Notes: generated from the letters alone by a model not told the origin. A DNA stretch of 64,000 nt from Rhyacophila brunnea (GCA_022495005.1 JAGYXB010001062.1:868001-932000); one strand, 5' to 3'. Shown: positions 24,904 through 39,200, counted from the first letter of the stretch. Program-made: numbers and translations.

Positions 24904-25023
24904 TTTGTGCCATCATCAGCCTGAATCTATCCACTGTTGGATGAAGGCATCTCCAAGCTGATTCCACTTCTCTCGGTCCTGTGCGTTGCGTTGCCACGTA
25001 CTTCTGCAGGACTTTCTCATTCA
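24904..25023 (-). mobile_element. RTE-type 3' fragment
   Basis: CATCATCAGCCTGAATCTAT, then ACTGTTGGATGAAGGCATCT and GGTCCTGTGCGTTGCGTTGC match the 60187 tail. Minus strand. Confidence 0.7.
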
Positions 25024-26842
25024 TGGGTTTGTGATAAATATTCTCCTACCTTTTAACGAATTAATTACATGTAAAAGAAAGTATACTTAACTAACTTCCA
25101 AACTTTTGAGGTCCATAATGTATTCCAGTCTATTTGAACGCCAAACCATTGCTAGATTCTGCAAATTACAAAGATCTGGTGATCCTGATACGGTAGGTAC
25201 CCCAGCGCAAGCAACCTAGAAGCGGACCCGAAAAAGGAGAAATGACTTTGTAGAAAAGCATTGAAACAAAATAGTACATACATAACTTGAAAACACCTCA
25301 GATATCATGTGAATTATTCGTTGAATAAAAGAAATGGTTTATCAAGATAGTACAGTTTGGAAACTGGAGAAGATAGGTGAGGGACAGGAAACAATGGAAG
25401 ATGTCAAATTACACATTGGGATGTAGTACTGACAAAGTAAAAGAGGATAATGTATTCCATATGGGGTGGAAATGGTAATTTACATTGAGCTTGTTTCTCT
25501 CTCTAAAGGTAAAATAAATAAATATCGAATTGTAGGGTTTATATAAAAAATATATTTATTTGTGGTTTTAAAAAGTTTCTATTTAGTATAGTACTTTATT
25601 GATAATACTAAAAACTCAACATCCAGATTACAAATAGACCAGATGATAAGAAATCTGTAACATTATGGGATTAATATTGCGATTAGGTAACACATTTTTT
25701 AGACAAACGCAATAACATTATTTTTCATATATATGATATAAGTCGTTACACAATCCAAATTGTTACATATCTAAATTAAAGGCCTGAGTCCCGGTTGCAC
25801 ATATGAAATCGTCTCAACTGTGACACGGTCATTAATCATAGCAGCCAGCAGTGTTGCAACTCTTTTCCGCATGGACAGGCGGACATTTTCCTATTCTACC
25901 TGCGGCCAATGTCAAGTGAAATTTGTTACATGTGACAAGCAGATGTTTTAAAATGTCGCAATGACGCTCTATGTGCAGAAGTACATTGAGCGGTACGTTA
26001 AGTTAAGTACAACATGTGTATTGTGAATGACAACAAAATCACATCGGCAAATTTTACATGTTGCAGTCGAGACGAGTTTGTATGTGACAGAGCTAAGGTT
26101 TTGAGAAAAATTATCTTTAAACATTGTTCATAAATAAATGACTAAGTGACACATAAAATTTGTTTAATTTAAAAATGTAATTGTAAAATTTGTACAGTAA
26201 ACATACCTAGATGTTTAATTCTATACTGACCGTTGTAGGTTTTATAATAGAAAAAGAAGTCCTCCATAAATTCACATCACCAGGATATGTTGAAGAAACC
26301 CTTCTCTATCAGATAGAGCTGTATATGGTTTCTATATCAAAATTTCTACGAGTTTTTCTATCCAACAAACAATGGATGCCTTTCTGACACTATTAACCTA
26401 GGTCTTCAGAACTGGATCTTCACACTCATACATTTAGGCTCCATCTCTATAGAAGAAGGTATCCTCCAACATATTTGAGATAACCAGAATATGAGATAAG
26501 GGACTCATGTAGGATATACCCAGTTGTAATAATAACCCCACTTACAAGTGTACCAGTATTTGAGCCCACACTTTCACACAAGTGCCAAATTGTACCGGTA
26601 GCTTTATAATACTACAATGTAAATTATATTTTATTTTATTTCAGCCTTTGCTAATCAAATTACATGCATTTAGTTATGGGATAATTAAGTAAACACATAT
26701 GTAACTAATATTATATTTAACTTGTGCACATTTTTATACTGAATAGTTGTAATTAATCTAGCAAAAGTAAAATTCACATTAATATAAATAAAAATATGGC
26801 ATATCACGAGGTATTTACAGAGAGTTTATATTTCACAACATT
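25024..26842. other. Intergenic region 3' of TONSL
   Basis: Apart from the repeat at 25795 nothing is recognised. 26240-26530 is less AT-rich but has no coherent frame. Confidence 0.55.
25795..26105 (+). repeat. Repeat pair with 7325-7610, inverted
   Basis: ATGTCAAGTGAAATTTGTTA and GAATGACAACAAAATCACAT match the complement of the 7325 copy. It begins near CGGTTGCACATATGAAATCG. Intergenic, 3' of TONSL. Confidence 0.6.
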
Positions 26843-26848
26843 TTTATT
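26843..26848 (-). terminator. Poly(A) signal of TONSL
   Basis: AATAAA on the minus strand, 28 bp downstream of the TAA of TONSL. This spacing is short but ordinary for a compact 3' UTR. Confidence 0.55.
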
Positions 26849-26875
26849 TAATTCACTGATTTTAATTTAACAATA

Positions 26876-27224
26876 TTAAGTGATGGTAAAACAAATTTCG
26901 CTATAAAGACCAGTTTTAATGGAAGATTTACAATCCCATCGTTGTATCCAATGTTTTGTTATTAAATTAATTATCTTATCATAGTTATCGAATTTTTTAT
27001 CAACGGTGAGCTTCAATAACTCAATTTCAGACAGCTCCTTTTCCGCGTAGAGACTTTTTTGTAAATCTGACTCTTGGAAATATTTAAAAATGTTTTGACA
27101 CCCTTCTAAATTGATCTTCACGAATGAAGGTGTATGCTGTAAAAGTTTTTTCATTGACAGGAATGTCAAACCTGCGTTGTAACACAATTCAATCTCTTTG
27201 AGCGCTTCACATTTTATGGCCGAT
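26876..27224 (-). CDS. TONSL: TONSL exon 14 (C-terminus)
   Basis: Encodes residues about 1326-1441, starting with an LRR-like stretch (EALKEIELCYNAGLTFLSM) and ending CFTIT then TAA at 26878-26876. The acceptor is TTCCAG. The last part is helical and polar and less like the human C-terminus, but the ORF is open and the phase is right. Confidence 0.87.
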
Positions 27225-30200
27225 CTGGAACAAATTTACAATTTAATATTAGGGAAACAGGTAATAAAATAAATACTAGATAATAAAATTATTGTGTTGC
27301 ACAACTGATTCTTTTTATTGATTCAATCAATATAAAAGCTTTGCAAATTAACTTAATGCTGACAATTGACAGAAAACTATTGGGAATTAAAATAATTGGG
27401 TGAATAAGTATTACTGTATTGTCCCAAATATAAAGCAATGTTTTTTAGCTAATATATTTTTCTGTAAAAGCAATTGCATTATATTCGAGCTCTAAGAAAT
27501 ATACACCCACGAGGGCCGCGTGGCTTAAGCGTCGGACTATAGCGTAGTGGGTACCAGGTTCGACTCCTGGGTCTGGGTCTGGCAAGTACACGTATTGTTT
27601 ATCAATTTGTGTATGAGTCAGAGTATGGAGCTAATAGGTTGAGCAAGTGGCTGACATCCATTTCTCGTAAAAAGAAAATCTGTTAATACAAACCACCACT
27701 CTGTAGAGGCCCATATGATCTTATTAAGATCGGACATGGTCTAAAAAAAAAAATATGATACAGCATATTAACCCTTAACTGAAAATTTACAGGTTATATA
27801 AAGAATTTTTTTTATGAATGAATTTTACTGACATCCAAAAAAAAAAACACAATGTGAATTTGCAGATGCAGGATTCAAACCCACCTTCAATTAATATAGA
27901 AATGAACAGAAGATTCAATTTTATAGATAAAACTTACCGAAATGTACTAATTATTCAATTTGCATTTACTTGGCAGGAATCTACTTATATTATTATTATC
28001 AGACATTTTGGAAAACGCATTAATTTCTCATTTAAACGCAATTTTTTGTTTGTTTAAGTTTTATTTTAAGTTTGTTTATCTTTTGGAAATTTCACATTGT
28101 TTTTTGGAGTCCCAAACTTACTTCAATTTGAATCGACCACAATATTTCTATTACTTACATAATCACAGATAATATCACTTTTAAAAACGCATTTTCTATC
28201 CATCAACATACTTTTTCGTGTCTTTCTGTGCAACTACCACAAATTAATATTATAATGTCATTTAATACTTTCTATATAATCGATATACCTCAAATCACAA
28301 TTATTATTCTACAAAACTATTTAAATAGGTGTATGTGTAAGTTTTAACAAGAAATAAATGCATTTTTCCTCACTAATTACTATGAAAATACAATCTGAAA
28401 ACACGACATAGGCACTTATCTGTCAAAATAATAGGAGTATGTTTGTCATTTGTTTTCTTTCGCAGACCGATTATACTTTTATTTGACATGTCAGTATATT
28501 TTCAAATTTAGAATTTGCGGAAATCAGAGAAAACACGAAAAATTATGTGACATTTCTATTACCATAAATAATCAATTAAGACATTTGTTGCAACATGTAG
28601 GTATTCATTACTAATAAAAAATAAAAAAAATTTAATACTACTACATATCAATACATAATTTCAGACTTAATAATATAGGAAATTAGATTAAGTAGGTAAT
28701 TAATCCATGTTTATATTTATTAATAATAATTATATATAAAATTATAGTAACCTTTCTTCTTCTTTTATATCGTAAGTTACTATTAATACTTAATGTTTAT
28801 ATTTATTAATAATAATTAAATTGCTTCTTCTTATTTATTATTGTAAATAATGACATTACGCATCATTTATCTTTTATCACCTCTAAGTAAAATACATACT
28901 TATAGGCGATACATAATAAAAGATTCATAAGTTCCGAAACTCGCCGAAAAATATTATGATTTTTTTTAAATCCAATGTCTACGATATGATATACGATAAA
29001 TTGAAATGATACAAATAAATGCCACAATGTCCAATTTTATTTCCGTATATTTATTGCAATTTGGGGTTGATCGGCTAACGAAAATGGATATAATAATTAT
29101 TATGTATCAGTGGCGAAGGGTGGAAGTAGGCTGTTAATATCCACCATAAATGGTACACACTAAACTTTATCAGTGATATGTATTTGATCTCATTGAAATA
29201 AGACAACAATTTACCAGTGGCGAAGGCTCCATATTAGGCGATTATTTAACAACCTACCTTCTAAGAAAAATAGATAGAAAGTATTTAAATTTAAATAAAT
29301 AAAAAAATGTGCGGGACCAATTGAATATATTGTGAAAATAATTAATTAATATTTAAAAAATATAAATGAGAGCCATCTTTAGTCAGAATAATTTAGAATA
29401 AATAAAAAATAAGTGACAAAGTAGGGCCTCTATTCACTCGAGATTTTGGCGAGCTTATTGTATGAACCGGTTGTCAAGGACATCGGGGTAGTCTGGTTTT
29501 GTTCATACGAATCTACAAACTTATAAGGCAAAGCTTATCTCCGGATATATTTAGTGTTGAGGACTGCCGCTTTATTCAAATAATAATTAATAATGCGATA
29601 ATTATTAAAAAAAATAATTTCTATGGGTTCAATCATGTCATATCAAGATAGAATATTTTTAAAAATAATTAATAATTTTATCTCGTGATTATTATTTATC
29701 AGTTAATTCAGTCATAGACTAACATATGTACATAATTTTTTTGTTTAGTTGTTTGTCATTTTGAGCTGTTGATATGTTACGTATAGGTTAGGAAATACAT
29801 AATTTATATTCGTTGCTCAATTCTATATTGTTAGTGAGCTATTGAAATTTCATCGATTTAGACTGTGACGTTGACATTAGTGTGTACCTATTCATCAGTA
29901 ATAATATCATATTATCGTCTTATTTCCCGTGAGTATACTTGACAAGTGTGCTCTTTTTCTTTGATCTCCACAGTCTACCTCTTTCCAAAAGTCACCCTTT
30001 GCCACTGCAATTTACAGATGGTGTTGGTTAGTTTTTAAAATTCAATTAATACCTGTGAAAACCAAGCCATAATGATAATAGTAAAAAATGTTTGTCTATC
30101 TATAAAATATCTAAAATTATGCAATCAATTCATACATAACTTTGGATATTTTATAGATAAAATAATATTTTTAACTACTATAGTTTAGTTTAGGCAGGGC

Positions 30201-33200
30201 TTAATGAATTTTAAAAAAATAAACCAACAATATGTGTAATATGTATTCTTAATCCAACAAAAACAAATAAGTATGAATGAAAAAGTGTGCAAAATTTTGT
30301 CATATCACCCAAAATATACCAAAAATATTATGGTTTGGTTCAGACAGGGTTTAATTGATTTTTAAAAACTAACCAACACCAAAATATGTAAATTGTAGTC
30401 TTAGTTCAATAAAAACAAATACATATGACTAACAAAGTTTAATGTGCACTATTTATGGCTGATCTTAACAGCGTTGCTCTACCCTTTGCCTCTATCATGT
30501 CGTCGGTGTTTTGAAAAAAGGGCGAATTAACCAAAATGCTACTTTACAGGAGGAGGATTTTTAACTTTTGACATTTATTTGTTTTTTACTTGTAGATGAT
30601 TATAAATATCTAACAAGTTTAAAATAAAGCTTAGAAAGAATACTGTCATTATAATAGGTATTATTATATAATATTTTAAAAGGCCTAATATGTCACATTT
30701 GCTTTTTATTTTGTAATTTTAATTAATTTAATTTTAGTCGATTATCGTTTTTAAGTACTTTCCTGTGGAGATAAAAATTCGCCGTTTTACACAACAAAGC
30801 TAGTGGGGTACATATTGTATTTTCATTAAAATCTCGATTTCGCCAAAATGGTTGATTCGCCCTTTTTACAAAACACCGACAATGTATTATGTATCGTCCT
30901 AACTCCATAAATATAATACAATGGAAAAAAGAAACTAACATTTACGATTGAATTACAAAAATGTTGTTTACCAAACAAATGTATTTGGGAATAGAAGCCT
31001 CATTTTAACCTTATCACTGCCAGCCAATTTTTACTAGGTGGGCCAGCTATTTTTGGAATAAAATAAATCCCTTAAAAATAGGAACAGAAGAGATAAATAT
31101 TTGTGAAAATTTACCAAATCAACATGTTTCCGAGTTCATCGTGAATATTTTCACACTAAAATGATAAATATTGTTTAGAAAATATACACAAACAGTTCAC
31201 ACAGAAGTTATGACGTTTACAAGAACTCGCAAGTTAACTCGTCCGTGGCCTGACACGACATACATGCTTTGGCGAGTTAACTCGTCCATGCCATTACTCA
31301 GGTTAATCGTGTCACTGCTTAAGCATGAATCAATTATAGCTAACTTATTTGAGCAATTTAATTTAATAACATTATTAGTGGTTCAATTTACCTCAGTATT
31401 TCGGTGATGTCCGAGTCAGTAAGATTACATCTTGATAATGATATTTTATTCAATCTCGTATTGGAATCATTACCAAGAAAATTGGCAATACTATCACAGT
31501 TTATCTTCAATCCTTCTAACATCAAATTTGTGACTGCACTTGGATTTAACGAATAAAATATATTCTTCAAAACAGTATCGTGCAAATCATTGAAACTCAA
31601 ATCCAAAGTTTCAAGATAATCGAATTCCATTTTCAATAACTCAAATGTCTGTTTGACTATATCACACGACTTTACATTGAGGGATTTTAACCTCACATGT
31701 CTGGTCAATCTCAATAAATGGCAAAAGCCTATCTCTCCCAAAGGATTGAAACTAAAATCAAGTTCGAGAAGATTGTTTCTATGGGAAACCGATTTTTCAA
31801 ACATGTTGACAAAATAATTGATTCCTTCGGCATCAATACAATTGCCACTTAAGTTGATGCATTTTATTTGGTTCAGTGATGGCAAACAAAGCGATAAATT
31901 TTTGATTCCGTCACTCCCCAGACAGTTATTCGGGAGGATTAAGCTCGTAAGATTCGTTTGATGATTTAACGCTTTAAATACTGGCTTTGTTTCAGTGGCA
32001 CTTAGGCTAAGGTTTGCCAAAGACAGTGAATGGGTCGCCTGGCTGGATTCTAACATATCGCGTAAATGGTTATCCACTTCTGTAACAAAAAAAATATACA
32101 AAATAATTAAAATACCTACCAATAGTTTTTAAAAAAGTTTTTGTTCATTCTACGGTTTTTAAAGTGAATTATTGATTTTGATAACTGTTTCAGGCTAAAA
32201 ACTCGTCTTCAGATTAATCTAACAATAACTAAATTCATGACAGACATAATTAATTCATGGCTCTGACGTCACGACAGAGTGGGAAAGGTGGCAAAAAGAG
32301 ATAAATGGCATATTATTTTATTCTTATATTATTTATTTATTTAATATTATAATATAAGATTTATATGAGCTTAATCTACTATGAGAGTTGAGAATTAATC
32401 GTTGTTTTCATATTTAACTTCAGTTATCATTCAAATTATTCTAAAGTTTGACAAACTGGAAAAATATAGAATTAACAAAAACCTTGTATTAAAACCACAA
32501 GAATGGAAATGCCTGTTCGACATGATTAATAAAATATCTCTAATTAATTTCTTCTGTCAATACAGAAACATGCTCTCTTCTCCACATCACATTTTTTGAG
32601 TGTAGTTAAATTTGTTTCAAATATTTTAGGTCCTTGAATGGTTTGAAAGGTCGAGAGACCTTTCAAGACAATCATAGATTCTACTTCTTTTGGTGCTGTC
32701 ATCTATCAAAAGTTGGCGACCGACCTGCAGTACAACTCCTTATCCTGGGCCAATCGTATCGGCTAGCCAAGAGAATCTCTTTCTACGTAAGCTTCTGCTG
32801 CCCTCTACCTTTTCCTGCATTATGAGTTGGAGTAAACATACTTCTCTATATTATATCTCTATAGATATAGGGAAACAAATCAAAATACCTTGTTCTAAAA
32901 TAATGGTGTTTGAAAATATTGCAAAAGTTTTCATTTCAATATTAAATCTTCGATTTTTTTGAGTAAATGTGTTTATTTTTTATTTACAATGCACAACGAA
33001 ATTTTACAGTTTAACATATAATCAGCACACATACCTGTTTATAATTGAATTAATGATTAATCCCAGAAAGGGTTTTTTTGTTGAATTATAAAGAAAAGAC
33101 CCTTCTACTTTGAACGGCATTATTAACTTAAAACCTTAATAATTTGAGTTGTTTCTCTATAGAACTAGGGTATCGTAACGTATAAATTTCTGAACACGAA

Positions 33201-36200
33201 TAATTGCATGTATACCTGTTTCAAATTGAACACAGCACTCTATGTAGCGATCTCCTAGTGGGGGTAGATTCCAACTAGTAATAGATGCTTGAAGTTCTGT
33301 CTGTCCTATGATTAAACTGACAGGGTCATCGTCAGCCAAGATAGCTCCATCAGATGTGAGAAGACTTAACGTTGGTTGCACTCCTTCAACACTATAAAAT
33401 TAAAATTACATATAGAGTTAAGAAAATCTCAATCTCGAGATTCGGGATTTCCCGAAATGATGAAATTTTCAATTCTCGAGATTCGGGATTTCCAGAAAAG
33501 AATTCTCGAAATTTAAAAAAAACCTGTAAAAATCCTAAAATCAGTGTAAAAACAGACAAATTCCAAAAAAATAACTAAATAACTACTACTTAATAACTAC
33601 TTAAAATACTAAATAAAAAGACAAACAAAATAGAAGTAGGAAAACAAAAATAATTGAAAATATTACTTATTAAAATGGAATTTCAAAAAACACAGACTGT
33701 CAATCGCAGCGTCTGACAATCGCGTACCTAAGCTTTGAGACACAAAATTCCGTGATGTTGCAAAAATTGTGTTCATTTTGAGTGGACGTTGGCTTAATTG
33801 TGTTAAATGCCCCGATCAGTCTTTGAACGATTTGTGTTATATGTCCACTTTTTTCATATAGAAAATCGTTTTTGAATTAATATTTGATAATAAAGAAATC
33901 CCGAATCCCGAGAAAAGATTCTCGAGATCCAGGATTTCCCAAAATGTTAAAAATTTCAATTCTCGAGATTCGGGATGGGAAATCTCGAAAATTTCTCGAG
34001 AATTCCCATTGGGAAATTCCCGAAACCCAACTCTAATTACATGGTATAGTCATAATTTAAGACAATTACTAAAAATACACCATCCACAATAATGAGCCCT
34101 ATTCTATAACCATAATGCAGTGGCGAAGGGTGTAGGTAGGTTGTTCAGATCTAACATAAATAGTACACACTAAACTTTGTAAGTCAAACATATTTGTTTT
34201 CATTGAACCAAGACTACATACAATGTGTAGTTAGTGTTTTGTTATTTTGAAAAATTCAATTTAACCTTGTCTAATCCAAGCCATAGTATGTAATAATCAA
34301 AAAATACTCATTTATCTATAAAATATTTGAAATTATGCAATTTAAACCATACATAATTTTAGATATTTTATAGATAGAAGAATCTTTATTATTGATTTGG
34401 TTTGGGTATGCAGGGCTTAAGAGCATACATCAGTGAAACGGCAAATAATTTTGAACAATAGGTGGGACGTAATTTCGCACTCGTTGCCAATCGGAGAGCG
34501 ATAGTCGAGCTGTGAGCACGTCAATTTGTTTTGTGATGGTGTCGGAGGAATATATTCTTAAATCGTGTAAAGATGATTAAAAAACGTTGCGCATTTACTC
34601 AAAAAAGAAAACATGTCAATGAATATATTATTATTACTAACATAACAATAAACATGACATTAAATGGAAGCATGTTGAATTTTTATGACAAATTAGATTT
34701 TGTTCGTCACCCGTCGTTTGCACAATCTGCGCGTCGCATAGTCACAATCTTTTTAGATCATGCCTCAGCTGAAGTATAGCCTTAATGGATTTTAAAAAAC
34801 GAAACCAATATCATCTGTAATATGTATTCTTACAACGAAAACAAATAAATATAACTGAAAAGTGTGTACTATTTTTGTCAGATCGCCCATTGCATACCTG
34901 AACTATTAGGGTTTGGCTTAGGCAGGGTTTAATTTAATTTAAAAAACTAACCAGCACTATCTGCCATCTCTATTATTACATATATAGTTCTATGAAAACA
35001 AATAAGTATGACTGACAAAGTTTAGTATGTACTATTTATGTCGAATCTTAACAGCCTACCTCCGCCCCTCGCCACTGCCATAATGTCATAGCTACGATTT
35101 CATAGCGCTTTATGTCCATAATTACTTTCTCAGAAACAAGGAAGGGTAGTGATTGTAGAATATTAATGAGACTTATTTTATAAGTTTAATGAACATATTT
35201 ATTTCTTAGAGAGAATTCAATGGAAATGGTATATAATGGAAAAAATGTGTGATAAATATATCTTAGATTTCTTGTTATGAGGGCAATGTTTTTGCTGTCT
35301 TGAACCAAAAAAACCATAATATTATGATTTTTCTCATTAAGGTGACGCATCAGTGAAACGCCAAATAATGTTCAACTGTACGCGCGACGAAAATTTGTAC
35401 TTGCTTCGCATTCATTGAGAGAACGTGGAGTCGGACGCACGTCACTTTGCTGCGTGATGGCGACCGGCCAATTAATTCTAAAATCGTGTAAAGATGACTA
35501 AAAACTTTACCCATTTACTTTAAAAAGCAAACATGCCAATGAATATATTATTATTGATACTAATAGAATAATAAACAGAACATAAAATGGACGTATGTTG
35601 GATTTATATGAGAAATAATATTTCATTTGACAGGTGTCATTTTCACCCGCGACCCGCAATCCGCACATCGCCTAGCAACGATCTTTTTAGACCGTGCCTC
35701 AACTAATGCATGGCCTTAAGTATAACATCATTTAAAGATTATTTTGTTATGGAAGTTTTGTAATTCTAGCTCAAAATAAGTTGGTAAATATCTACCTACA
35801 TTACATTTTGGTTCCTAATCGCAATGAATAATTAAATTAAGGAAGAACGGTTGGTTATTTAGCAATAATTTTTATTCGAAAAAATTGTATCGGAAATTTT
35901 ATAGGTAAGTAGATCCATCTATGATCGAATATGAAAACAATGAAAATGAAAAAAAAAATCTATTTTACCCCCATACATTTTATAATTTGAAATTCGAATT
36001 TTTTCTATTTTTGTACCTGTCAATTTCGTACCACAAAAGAAGATTTTACTGTAGCAGTGGCGAAGACTTTATACTAGCCTATTATTTAAAGCCTTCCTTC
36101 TTAAGAAAAAAGAATTTTATTGCTTATTAACGTATTTAAATAATAACTTTATTGTTTTATATTCTACAAAAATAATATAATTTGCCAACCTTATTATAAT

Positions 36201-39200
36201 GGCAAAAGAAATCAAGTGTAAACATAAAAAGTAAGGTTATCCAACTTTACTCTATTTTCTTCTATAATCTCTACAGTTGATCTGAAATCTTTACCGAGGT
36301 GATTTCATAACAGATTTTTTTATGTAAAATGTTTATTAGCTATCCTATTCAGACCATGATCTGGGTCCAACAGACACAAAATAAAATGTGAATTTACCAG
36401 ATATTATAAGGTTCAAACATGCAATCCAACATTTCAGAAGTAAATATTCCGCCGCTAGGCAACAATAAGCTATCTTAGTAGATTTTTGGGTTTCCACCGT
36501 GTGTCCTTCTTCCTTCTTTACTCGATGTTTCGGGCTCGTTGCAGAGGCCATTATCAAGAGATGATATGTTTTATGATGAAAATGTAGTGTAGGCATGTGA
36601 ATGTAAACGTTGCTCTAAGAATGTCAAAAGGAATCCCATTAGCTAAGAGCAAACGTTGCTCAGAGTAATCTGTCAATTGTTATGACCAGGGATACCGGCT
36701 CGAATATTGGATTTTGCTTATAGTGCGAGTAAAAAAGGAAGAAGGACACACGGTCGAAACCCAAAAATCTACTACGATAATAAACAACCGTGAAAGCCTC
36801 AAACATTATATAACAATAAGCTACTTTATAGTTTTATAAAAGTCATACTTATAGTATCTCCGCGATGCTTCCTTTGCAAGCCAACTTATAGTTAAAGAAT
36901 CCACCTTATCCATCTTGATGGGAATAAGCAGAAGTTTGTCTTGCACCCTCACTTTGACAGCAGCCGGTGGCAATGACGGTTGACTTTGAGGAGTAATATA
37001 AGACGGATTAATCGTGAAAGCTTCTGGTGACGCAGTCTTCGGCGTAAATAGTTGCCCGCTTGTGGAATCCGGTTCTTCAGAACCTTCAACATTTCTAGTC
37101 CGACTTGTGTTGGAAGATATGCTGATATTTGAGCAAGATTCTGAATCACTGTCGTTAGAGAAATAGTTATTATCGTGCGATGTTGAATGTACGTTTCGTT
37201 TCCTAGAGAAGCCAGATTTCAATAGAGATGTTTGACGTTTCCATTTACGTGACGGTACCTTATTGGTGGATATACTTTCGAATGGTTTTCTGGGTTCAAT
37301 TCCTCGTGAGATTTCTGCATTTTTAAATGAAGATACATTTTCAGATTGGAATATATCAGTTGAATTTTCTGAATCAGATTTCTGATCAATTTCTCTCACA
37401 TTTGAAGTGATATCGGGACCACTATTAATAATGTTAACAAAATCGATTTCATCTGTTTTTCTTTTCTTGCTATGCGATTTCACCATGTCATCATCCAGCC
37501 AATCCTCACCTACTTCTTCGGCAGCCAAAATGGCTCCTTTCTTGCGTTTCTCATTCTCTTTAAAGTTTCCATCATCACTGTCGGCATCATCAATTTGCCT
37601 CGTCCTCAGAGCTTTCATCGCGTTTCTATATTCACTTACACCAGCATTTTTACATTTCTGTTTTGAAGATTTCTGATTCAATCCATTGGAAGATTGATTA
37701 CTAGACTCGTCTTGACTCGTTTTACTATTTTTTGTCGAAGGTAAAGAATTTTCACTGTCACTATTGGAACTATCAGGAAAAGATTTATATTTATTTAGGA
37801 TTTTTGGTTCTCCAAAACTATCATCCATACATTCAACATTTTTCCTCAGATCTCTTTTATTTAGTGAAAATCTCTGTTCCCTAAGAGGTTGTTTAGAATG
37901 TTTTTTTTCCGGTGGTAATTTTGACACTTTTGTGTTATCACTCGATCCAGTATTCAAAATAGATTTATGCAATCTTGAACAAAGCGTCTCATAGAATATG
38001 TGATCGGTCGGATCAATTTCTGTTCCTTTCCTCCATTTCCTTAGCACATCAAGAGTGGTCTGACCGGCATCATTTTTAATCGACGGCGACGCTCCGTTTT
38101 CCAAAAGCAACTCGACTATGTCCAAATGACCATTACTTGCTGCATCGCAAATCGGAGAAATACCTAAATAAAAAAATACTACTGTTTAATAAATAGAAAA
38201 CTATTTTTTAACATAATGCCACAGGCAATTGCCACAAGCAGCTTGGCGAATTTATTTTTATTAGTCCAGACGTAAGTAATGAAATTATAGTACATACATG
38301 AAACTAGTGACATCTTAAAATATTTATTATGAAATTGCAGGGTCTTTAACTGTCACTAATAATTGTAATCTCATTAAAGAAACCTATTAAAAAAGACCCT
38401 AAATCATTATTTTCAATAAGAATTTCACATTCTTAAATCTTGTGTATATTCAGCATTGAATAAAAAATAATAAGATTCAGTTTGTACACAAATATAACAT
38501 TTAAAATAAACATATGTATTCAGTTAAATCTTAGATTTTAAATTAAGTTGAATATGATAAAACAAATTGCCTCGCTGAGCTATATACAGCAAGTATATTA
38601 TTACATATTGATCACTGTCTATGTGTGTTTTGTTATTTACCTCCGTCCAATAGGCAGTTTTCGCCACTAATATAATGTAATCACTCTTTTTTGCTTTCAT
38701 AATAAAAAGACAAAAAAGGGATAACCCTAACAAATTAAAAATAATGAGCAGGAAAGCAATTTTTCAGTGTTAAAGTTGCAAATATCATAAAATTAACAGG
38801 TTTTATCAATGAAGATTAACTTTAAATTATTAAAAATTAATATTTATTCAAATATTATTATCTTACCATCACATTGAGTTCCCCCTCTATCATTGATATG
38901 AGCACCATTTTTAATTAAGGTTTCCACAACATCTTTATATCCATGAATGCACGCCTCATGTAATGGAAGCCAACCGGCATTGTCACGGACATTAACTGGA
39001 TGGCCTTGGGAGATCAAGCGATCTACAAGCAGAGTGTTGCCTGATATGCAAGCCTGGAAAAATTAATCATACAATACTATTTGCGTATAACGTTCAAGAT
39101 ATATCATAAGATAGTGCCACGAATTGCTAGGGTAGGTAATAAGAGATTCATTTGAAACTATGCTAAAGAATTATTTTGCTGCAAATAGAATAAAAATGTA

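Noticed and set aside
27506..27580. Functional tRNA gene
   Set aside because: A and B boxes are present, but the sequence runs into a repeat body and A tail shared with four other copies, so it is the head of a SINE.
31388..32122. Independent LRR gene starting at the Met at 32122
   Set aside because: The first 14 codons are intronic. The acceptor TTACAG before 32079 joins in phase to exon 12, and the LRRs are the TONSL C-terminus.
36821..36848. TONSL ending at the TAG at 36821
   Set aside because: A good donor (GTATGA) precedes it and the next exon continues the Ubl domain in the correct phase. The TAG lies in intronic target-duplication sequence.
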